Assembly (NCBI GenBank): GCA_016207225.1
Contig: JACQQB010000029.1
Location: 1 to 10,897, forward strand
Length of the DNA stretch: 10,897 bases
Source of the DNA: Microcaldota archaeon
GTDB lineage: Archaea > Micrarchaeota > Micrarchaeia > Burarchaeales > JACQQB01
Direction: 5' to 3'
Shown here: positions 6,341-10,897 of the stretch, piece by piece
How the letters are laid out: the number at the start of each line of letters is the position of its first letter
Position numbering within the stretch: the first letter of the stretch is position 1
Position numbers and translations under genes: made by a program
The notes under the pieces: model-generated
Told to the model about the DNA's origin: nothing
The model's database searches: none
What the model saw: the letters and a program-made list of their open reading frames with translations, nothing else

Positions 6341-6351
6341 TAATATAAAAA
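6341..6351 (-). promoter_or_regulatory. TATA/T-rich element before the PH-like gene and after the pilin genes
   Basis: The minus strand reads CTTTTTATATTATC here. As a TATA box it is centred about 33 nt before the ATG at 6313. As a T-rich tract it lies about 30 nt past the stop of the upstream pilin-like gene and could end that operon. Both uses are inferred from position and composition. Confidence 0.4.
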
Positions 6352-6380
6352 GCTTCTGTTTGACGATTGTGGAACATAAG

Positions 6381-6809
6381 CTAGGAGATAGTCACGCTAA
6401 CAAGTGGAGAAGTAGTGCTTATGCTCGTGATCTTAACTACATAATTTCCTCCGCCCCTGATATCCAAAGTCCCAGTAACATTTGCATTTGTGGTCTTGAC
6501 AATTTCAACAGTTCCCCTGCTTGTCAGTAGGGTAAAAACAATCTCCCTCGGGTGCGTCTCTCCGATCTTTATGCTCTGAACTGAACTTGGCAATAACAAC
6601 TTAGTCTGAATCGTTGCATTATTACCCATGCTCGCAACTATGTCTGCATTCTCAGCAATTCTCTGCGCGGCTAAATCAGCTTCAAGCACTCCTTGCTGCT
6701 CTCCGATAACGCTGGATTGATTCCTGAGCAGTAGCAAAATAGGCACTAATGCGATAAGTGCAAACCCGATTATTAGCAATACCTCAACACTAACCTGTGC
6801 TTTTCCCAT
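6381..6809 (-). CDS. Pilin-like protein with archaeal class III signal peptide (142 aa)
   Basis: The N-terminus MGKAQVSVEVLLIIGFALIA carries the QxSxE motif and hydrophobic helix of archaeal class III (DUF361-type) signal peptides. In known examples an EppA-like prepilin peptidase cleaves just before the Gln, here after A4, and the hydrophobic helix packs into a pilus or similar surface filament. The mature part has an amphipathic helix with a Glu/Ala-rich face (36-60), then a Ser/Thr/Val-rich beta region (65-142) without cysteines. The gene starts 6 nt after the stop of the preceding pilin-like gene, so the two are almost certainly co-transcribed. No assembly ATPase or platform protein lies in the window, so pilus versus other surface structure cannot be decided. 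Confidence 0.82.
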   Translation of the reverse strand: MGKAQVSVEVLLIIGFALIALVPILLLLRNQSSVIGEQQGVLEADLAAQRIAENADIVASMGNNATIQTKLLLPSSVQSIKIGETHPREIVFTLLTSRGTVEIVKTTNANVTGTLDIRGGGNYVVKITSISTTSPLVSVTIS

Positions 6810-6815
6810 AACTAT

Positions 6816-7346
6816 CTATCCTGGTTCAATTCTTGCCACAATCCTGCCTGAAACAATATGTTCTGCCCCATCTGCGCAATTTGCCTGAGTAGCCACTGCA
6901 CAATTCTTATATATCACTTTCAGTCTCATATCTGTAAATTCTCCAACTTCCGGGACTGAGGGAGCAGCTGCGTCAAAAGGAATCTGGAAAGTCAACTTGG
7001 CTTCGCTTCCCTGCTTGATTATCGTTCCAAATGACGGAGTACCAGTTGCAGTATATATTTTAGTCTGCTCACTGCCTATTCCTCGTGCAGTTGCGTTAAC
7101 ATCCACTAAGCTTATATCAAATCCAAGGCCATTTGTTACAATTAAATTAAGAACATAACCTGTAGATGTTTTCTGCAGAATATAGAACTTGCAATCAAAA
7201 CCAGGAAGAAAAACACACTCTTCATTCGTATAGCTCCCAGGGTTCAAGACCCCAAGACTATAAAGTGTAGCTAGTATGATCAAAAGAACAAGGATGGCCC
7301 ACCCATGCACCATTAAAAACTCCACTGCTGCCTGCCCTTTTCTCAT
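6816..7346 (-). CDS. Pilin-like protein with archaeal class III signal peptide (176 aa)
   Basis: The protein begins MRKGQAAVEFLMVHGWAILV and continues as a long hydrophobic helix to about residue 34 (LGVLNPG). This KGQAAVEF...GWAIL pattern is typical of archaeal pilin-like proteins with class III signals; expected cleavage is before Q5 (here QxAxE rather than QxSxE, with V8-E9 kept). The outer part is beta-rich and has four cysteines, C44, C52, C149 and C157, well placed for two disulfides outside the cell. GAGGT (7354-7358 on the minus strand) provides a good Shine-Dalgarno that overlaps the stop codon of tpiA, so translation is probably coupled to tpiA. A second pilin-like gene follows after 6 nt. 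Confidence 0.85.
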   Translation of the reverse strand: MRKGQAAVEFLMVHGWAILVLLIILATLYSLGVLNPGSYTNEECVFLPGFDCKFYILQKTSTGYVLNLIVTNGLGFDISLVDVNATARGIGSEQTKIYTATGTPSFGTIIKQGSEAKLTFQIPFDAAAPSVPEVGEFTDMRLKVIYKNCAVATQANCADGAEHIVSGRIVARIEPG

Positions 7347-7355
7347 ACACTGACC

Positions 7356-8018
7356 TCATATATTTTCAGCCATTTCCATTAATAACGTTTTTGGGTCCTT
7401 GGCTTTAACGTATGCTGAAGCTAAAAGTACTCCGCTAGCTCCTAACTCCACTGCTTTTTTAACATCTTTCCCATTCGAAATCCCAGCACCGCATAAAACA
7501 GGAATATCCGCAACTTCCTTAACTCTTAAGACAGTGTTCCTCACTATCTCTGGCTTAGCACTTGAAACAGAAATCCCGGAGCCTATCAATTCTGGCGGCT
7601 CTACTGCGATATAATCCGGTCTTAACGAAGCCAATGCCCGTGATTCCTCAGTAGTGGCAGCACAGACTAATGAGTCTAGGTTCAATCTCCTGCATTTTTC
7701 CACTATTCTCCCTATCTCTTCAACCCTAAGCCTTTTTTCAGAGTGATTTATCAACGTGCCTTTACAACCAACTTCCTTAACTGCTTCCGCAGTTGTTGTC
7801 CCGGTGAATGCGCCCTGGTCATTCGGGTCAACATGCTGTGCAAAAACAGGTATCGATACGCTTTTTACAACATCTGCCAAATCCACAGTTTGCGGAACGA
7901 CGATTATCCTGGCACCAGTGCCCTTACCCACTGCTTCAGCTATCCTGGATAACTCCAGGCCTCTTCTGCCAAGAGATTCACCATAAACTTTCAGATTAAG
8001 GACAATCAAATTTTTCAT
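7356..8018 (-). CDS. tpiA: Triosephosphate isomerase, archaeal type
   Basis: The enzyme interconverts dihydroxyacetone phosphate and glyceraldehyde 3-phosphate in glycolysis and gluconeogenesis. At 220 residues it has the short form usual for archaea (bacterial and eukaryotic forms run to about 250). Catalytic residues are visible: N8 and K10 in VLNLKVY, H92 in LINHSEKR, and E140 in AVEPPELIGSG; the phosphate-binding GAGIS (177-181) and GASGVLLASAYV (193-204) complete the barrel. The ATG overlaps the metallophosphoesterase stop as ATGA, and a strong GGAGGA Shine-Dalgarno lies inside the end of that gene. Two pilin-like genes follow closely, so this housekeeping enzyme shares an operon with surface-protein genes. 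Confidence 0.96.
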   Translation of the reverse strand: MKNLIVLNLKVYGESLGRRGLELSRIAEAVGKGTGARIIVVPQTVDLADVVKSVSIPVFAQHVDPNDQGAFTGTTTAEAVKEVGCKGTLINHSEKRLRVEEIGRIVEKCRRLNLDSLVCAATTEESRALASLRPDYIAVEPPELIGSGISVSSAKPEIVRNTVLRVKEVADIPVLCGAGISNGKDVKKAVELGASGVLLASAYVKAKDPKTLLMEMAENI

Positions 8019-8656
8019 CCAACTCCTCCTAAAGAAATAAAATTAACTTTCACATCCTCCACCAGGCTAATCTCAGCTGCCCGCATTCTCATGGCAGGCC
8101 CAAGCTTAATTACTCTTGTATCTCCACTCATCATTTCTCCTTCCTGCTCATGAATATGGCCACAGATATGGACCATGGGTTGCTTACTATTAACAACAGC
8201 TTTAATCGCACTGCTTCCAACACTAACACCCTGCACTTGGTCCAGTACTCCATATGCAGGTGCATGTGTCATGAGGATAGTTTTTTTATCTATCCTCATT
8301 TCTCCCAATTCCTTAGCTATCTGCTCCTCCTCATATTCCACAGGGGTATTGAACGGCGTGGGATTACTGCCGCCATATCCAACAAGGTAATAATCACCAA
8401 CCCGGACTCTTTTTTTATGTACGCTCACATTCCTCTTTTCCAGGATATCGATCACTTGCTCATTGTCCATGTTTCCGTGAATTGCATACACTTTGTCCAT
8501 CGGTTCCAAAAGGTCTTCAACAAAAGAAACAGGTCCTATGTCAGTCAAATCGCCTGCCAAAAGAATAAGGTCATAGGTCTTTTTGCTAAGAATAGCACGC
8601 AGTCTATCGATTACCATCTCTTCTGCATGAATATCTGAGAGTGCAAGAATCTGCAT
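8015..8656 (-). CDS. Calcineurin-like metallophosphoesterase
   Basis: This 213-residue protein is a single-domain member of the calcineurin-like phosphoesterase superfamily, which uses two metal ions to hydrolyse phosphoesters. The ordered motifs are complete: D8 and H10 in SDIHA, D36 in GDLTD, N62 in GNMDN, H131 in MTHAP, and H167 plus H169 in GHIHE. The small size and GHIH ending resemble archaeal ICC/YfcE-like phosphoesterases, which are active on small phosphodiesters in vitro, but the natural substrate is unknown. It starts 10 nt after the nop5 stop with GAAGGTTGA as ribosome-binding site, and its stop overlaps the tpiA start. No signal peptide, so cytoplasmic. Confidence 0.93.
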   Translation of the reverse strand: MQILALSDIHAEEMVIDRLRAILSKKTYDLILLAGDLTDIGPVSFVEDLLEPMDKVYAIHGNMDNEQVIDILEKRNVSVHKKRVRVGDYYLVGYGGSNPTPFNTPVEYEEEQIAKELGEMRIDKKTILMTHAPAYGVLDQVQGVSVGSSAIKAVVNSKQPMVHICGHIHEQEGEMMSGDTRVIKLGPAMRMRAAEISLVEDVKVNFISLGGVG

Positions 8657-8666
8657 GTTTCAACCT

Positions 8667-9452
8667 TCAGTCTCCTCTTATCTGTTTGACCCTAACTTCA
8701 AGGTCTCTCTTTAGGTTTTCAGCTATGAAATTCTTTGAGAATGCATCTGCTTTTGCTGCGATTGTTATTTTTGCGGCGATTGCACGAGCCATCTTGCCCC
8801 GTTGTTTCTTTGGCGCAGTGCTTATGTAGGCGTGCTGAAATATAATCCCGTGTTTAGGGGGCTTGCTGTGTGTCTTCAGGTGCTTAAACAATGCTTTTTC
8901 AGCTCCCAGCACCTGGACAGTACTGGCAGGCAGCTTTGCCAACGTTTCCAACGACCTTGCCTGGGCTATGAACTTGGCAGCCAACTGTGGCTGGATCAAA
9001 TAACTCAGGTTGGGGCAAATCTCAGATGCCAGGTCATTCTGGTATTGCTCAAGCTTCTTCTTCAAATCAATCAACATGACGATTCGGTTTGCGATTTCCC
9101 TTACAGCCTGCAAATCCTTCTGCTCAAAATCTATGCCCATACTGGACTCCAGACCACTTATTATTTCATTAGCCTTATTCGAGCCTAGAAGCTTCTCAAT
9201 CTCTTTCCTGTCCACATTCTCCTTATCCAAAGTTAAAATTATCTTACAATACTTCTCAGGGTCCTGAATGCTTATCTCTGGAGCATATATTGCATACCAT
9301 TCCCTAAGCCTTTCTACAAGTAGGTTAATGACTTTAGTCAACTCATCTATTCCACTCACAGACTCAATCAATAGCCTGTCTCTCTTAAGGTATGCCTCTT
9401 TAACTCCCTTCTTTGCCAATTCCAACAAGTCTTTTTGCTCCAACCAACTCAC
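8667..9452 (-). CDS. nop5: Nop5/Nop56-family C/D-box RNP protein lacking the N-terminal domain
   Basis: Archaeal Nop5 is the scaffold of box C/D RNPs, which guide 2'-O-methylation of rRNA and tRNA. It binds fibrillarin through its N-terminal domain, dimerises by a coiled coil, and contacts L7Ae and guide RNA with its Nop domain. This 261-residue copy has the helical linker (1-58, ending in INLLVERLREWYAIYAPEI), the coiled coil (about 60-140) and an intact Nop domain (145-258) with GAEKALFKHLKTHSKPPKHG at 183-202. The roughly 110-residue fibrillarin-binding domain of typical homologues is absent, as is the usual Lys-rich tail. The start is GTG at 9452; an in-frame TAA at 9465-9467 rules out a longer N-terminus here. 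A TTG three codons in, preceded by AGGTGAG, is an alternative start. It is first in a five-gene run. Confidence 0.92.
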   Translation of the reverse strand: MSWLEQKDLLELAKKGVKEAYLKRDRLLIESVSGIDELTKVINLLVERLREWYAIYAPEISIQDPEKYCKIILTLDKENVDRKEIEKLLGSNKANEIISGLESSMGIDFEQKDLQAVREIANRIVMLIDLKKKLEQYQNDLASEICPNLSYLIQPQLAAKFIAQARSLETLAKLPASTVQVLGAEKALFKHLKTHSKPPKHGIIFQHAYISTAPKKQRGKMARAIAAKITIAAKADAFSKNFIAENLKRDLEVRVKQIRGD

Positions 9453-9461
9453 CTGACAATC

Positions 9462-9499
9462 TTTTTATTACTTTGTCAACATTTATAACTCTAAAGGTG
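9462..9499 (+). promoter_or_regulatory. Possible glyS promoter and ribosome-binding site
   Basis: TTTTTATTA (9462-9470) is a weak TATA candidate about 41 nt before the glyS ATG. It would start transcription close to AAAGGTG (9493-9499), a Shine-Dalgarno-like sequence 7 nt before the ATG. The two divergent TATA candidates would be interlocked, each lying in the other gene's initiation region. Confidence 0.35.
9481..9488 (-). promoter_or_regulatory. TATA box for the nop5 operon
   Basis: TTATAAAT on the minus strand is centred about 33 nt before the nop5 GTG, implying a leader of only a few bases. In the 54-nt gap with glyS it sits where it could also influence the divergent gene. Confidence 0.5.
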
Positions 9500-9506
9500 T
9501 TCTCTA

Positions 9507-10897
9507 ATGCTCGAGGAAGTAATGGAAATTGCACTTAAAAGAGGCTTTCTCATACCTTCAAATGAGATCTATGGCCACATAGCAGGCTTTTATGATTATG
9601 GAACGGTAGGATGCGCTCTAAAAAGAAGGATAGAGAACCTATGGCGCGATATGTTCATTAAAAAAGAAGGTTTTTTCGAAATAGAGACAGTAACCATTCT
9701 TCCTGAGATAGTTCTGGAAGCAAGTGGGCATGTAAGCAACTTTGCAGACCCGCTTGTAAGCTGCTTAAACTGCAAGAAAAAATTCAGGGCTGACCACCTG
9801 ATCGGAGACAAGACCAAGGAAAAAGCAGAAGGCCTGAAGCCAGAAGAATTGAATGCTCTTATTGAAAAATATAATCTTCGCTGCCCGGAATGCAAGGGTG
9901 AGTTAGAGCCTGTCAAATGGTTCAATCTGATGTTCAAGACCAACATCGGGGCAATTGAAGGGCACATCGCCTACTCCAGACCAGAAACAGCTCAAGGCAT
10001 ATTCGTAAACTTCCCACGTATTTTTAGGGCTCACGGTTCCAAACTTCCATTGGGCATAGCACAGATAGGCAAGTCCTACAGGAATGAGATATCTCCAAGG
10101 CAGGGTTTACTGAGACTAAGGGAATTCACCCAGATGGAGCTGGAATATTTCTTTAACCCAAAGGACCAAGCGCATCAGAACTTCAAGTCTGTTCAGGATT
10201 TCATGCTGAAGATTTACACAAAGGAAGAACAGCTTAAGAGAAGCGAAAAATCACTAGAAATAACTGCAAAAGATGCAGTTAAGGAGGGCATAATCCCAAA
10301 CGAAATCCTTGCTTATTTCATGGTTCAGGAAACTCAATTCTATCAAAAACTAGGCATACCCTACGAAATGTTCAGGTTCAGGCACATGCTGCCGGAAGAA
10401 ACTCCACACTATTCCAAGGGTAATTTTGACCTTGAAGTTAACACTTCCTATGGCTGGATAGAAAGCATTGGCAATGCCTACAGGACAGATTATGACTTGA
10501 AGAATCATAGCGAGAAGAGCAAGAAAGACCTGTCAGCATTAATTGAAGGTGAAGGAAAAATAATGCCCCACGTGGTAGAGCCAAGTTTTGGTGTAGACAG
10601 GCTATTCTGGTGCCTTCTAGAGGCTTGCTACAGGAAGAGTGGCGGGGCTGAAAAAAGAGACTGGGAATGGTTTGACTTCCTACCGAGAATAGCACCTTAC
10701 ACCATAGCTGTGTTTCCTCTAATGAAAAAAGATGGTTTGGACGAAAAAGCCAAAGAATTAACCAGGAACTTGAGGGAAAATGGTTTCAGCGTAATTTATG
10801 ATGAAAGCGGCAGCATAGGTAAAAGATATGCAAGGGCAGATGAAATAGGTGTTCCATACTGCCTAACTCTGGACTATGACTCACTACAGAAAAATGA
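9507..10897 (+). CDS. glyS: Glycyl-tRNA synthetase, archaeal/eukaryotic type (3' truncated)
   Basis: The class II enzyme charges tRNA-Gly with glycine. The frame is open from the ATG at 9507 to the window edge (463 codons plus two bases), so the 3' end is missing. Early residues MLEEVMEIALKRGFLIPS and YDYGTVG fit the family N-terminus. An insertion carries C86xxC89 and C126xxC129, probably a zinc knuckle. Motif 2 is YRNEISPRQGLLRLREFTQ (191-209), the glycine-pocket region is GWIESIGNAYRTDYDL (316-331), and motif 3 is EPSFGVDRLF (358-367). The anticodon-binding domain starts at about 393 with LPRIAPYTIAVFPL and continues past the edge. It belongs to the homodimeric archaeal/eukaryotic group rather than the bacterial alpha2-beta2 type. 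Confidence 0.97.
   Translation, partial: MLEEVMEIALKRGFLIPSNEIYGHIAGFYDYGTVGCALKRRIENLWRDMFIKKEGFFEIETVTILPEIVLEASGHVSNFADPLVSCLNCKKKFRADHLIGDKTKEKAEGLKPEELNALIEKYNLRCPECKGELEPVKWFNLMFKTNIGAIEGHIAYSRPETAQGIFVNFPRIFRAHGSKLPLGIAQIGKSYRNEISPRQGLLRLREFTQMELEYFFNPKDQAHQNFKSVQDFMLKIYTKEEQLKRSEKSLEITAKDAVKEGIIPNEILAYFMVQETQFYQKLGIPYEMFRFRHMLPEETPHYSKGNFDLEVNTSYGWIESIGNAYRTDYDLKNHSEKSKKDLSALIEGEGKIMPHVVEPSFGVDRLFWCLLEACYRKSGGAEKRDWEWFDFLPRIAPYTIAVFPLMKKDGLDEKAKELTRNLRENGFSVIYDESGSIGKRYARADEIGVPYCLTLDYDSLQKN

Noticed and set aside
6108..6530. Plus-strand open frame of 140 codons opposite the PH-like and second pilin-like genes
   Set aside because: It spans two well-supported minus-strand genes and their promoter, resembles no family and has no start signals; an antisense shadow.
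8150..8638. Plus-strand open frame of 162 codons opposite the metallophosphoesterase
   Set aside because: The minus strand has a complete motif set for a phosphoesterase; the plus-strand translation is low-complexity shadow sequence.
9596..9967. Minus-strand open frame of 123 codons inside glyS
   Set aside because: It lies wholly antisense to the conserved synthetase and has no recognisable domain.

Overview
The window is densely packed archaeal DNA. The evidence is a Nop5-type C/D-box RNP protein, an archaeal/eukaryotic-type glycyl-tRNA synthetase, a short archaeal triosephosphate isomerase, two pilin-like proteins with class III (QxSxE) signal peptides, TATA boxes about 25-35 nt upstream of start codons, and a mix of leaderless and Shine-Dalgarno starts. 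Very short spacers, stop codons that abut or overlap, and a Nop5 lacking its usual N-terminal domain would suit a small-genome (DPANN-like) lineage. That placement is inference; nothing in the window fixes the phylum.

Layout: (1) 1-804 (+), the 3' part of a B12-dependent class II ribonucleotide reductase, then 850-1149 (+), a MIP18/SufT-type Fe-S assembly factor. (2) 1220-4358, an A+T-richer block of less familiar genes: a 578-aa membrane protein with an HD-GYP-like phosphohydrolase domain (+), a 60-aa small protein (-), a TPR protein (+) and a 196-aa protein of unknown function (-). (3) 4488-5657 (+), an alanine-aminotransferase-like PLP enzyme whose 3' end overlaps a convergent PH-like (bPH2/DUF304) membrane protein (5654-6313, -). 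(4) 9452-6381 (-), a compact five-gene run: truncated nop5, metallophosphoesterase, tpiA, and two class III-signal pilin-like genes. (5) 9507 to the end (+), glyS, divergent from nop5 and cut by the window edge.

The core genes serve dNTP synthesis, Fe-S maturation, glycolysis/gluconeogenesis, amino-acid metabolism, RNA modification and translation. The unusual content is the 1220-4358 block, where an HD-GYP-like protein sits in a domain of life not known for cyclic-di-GMP signalling, and the Nop5 that lacks the fibrillarin-binding domain. No tRNA, rRNA, CRISPR array, insertion sequence or long repeat was seen, and no non-coding stretch exceeds about 130 bases.
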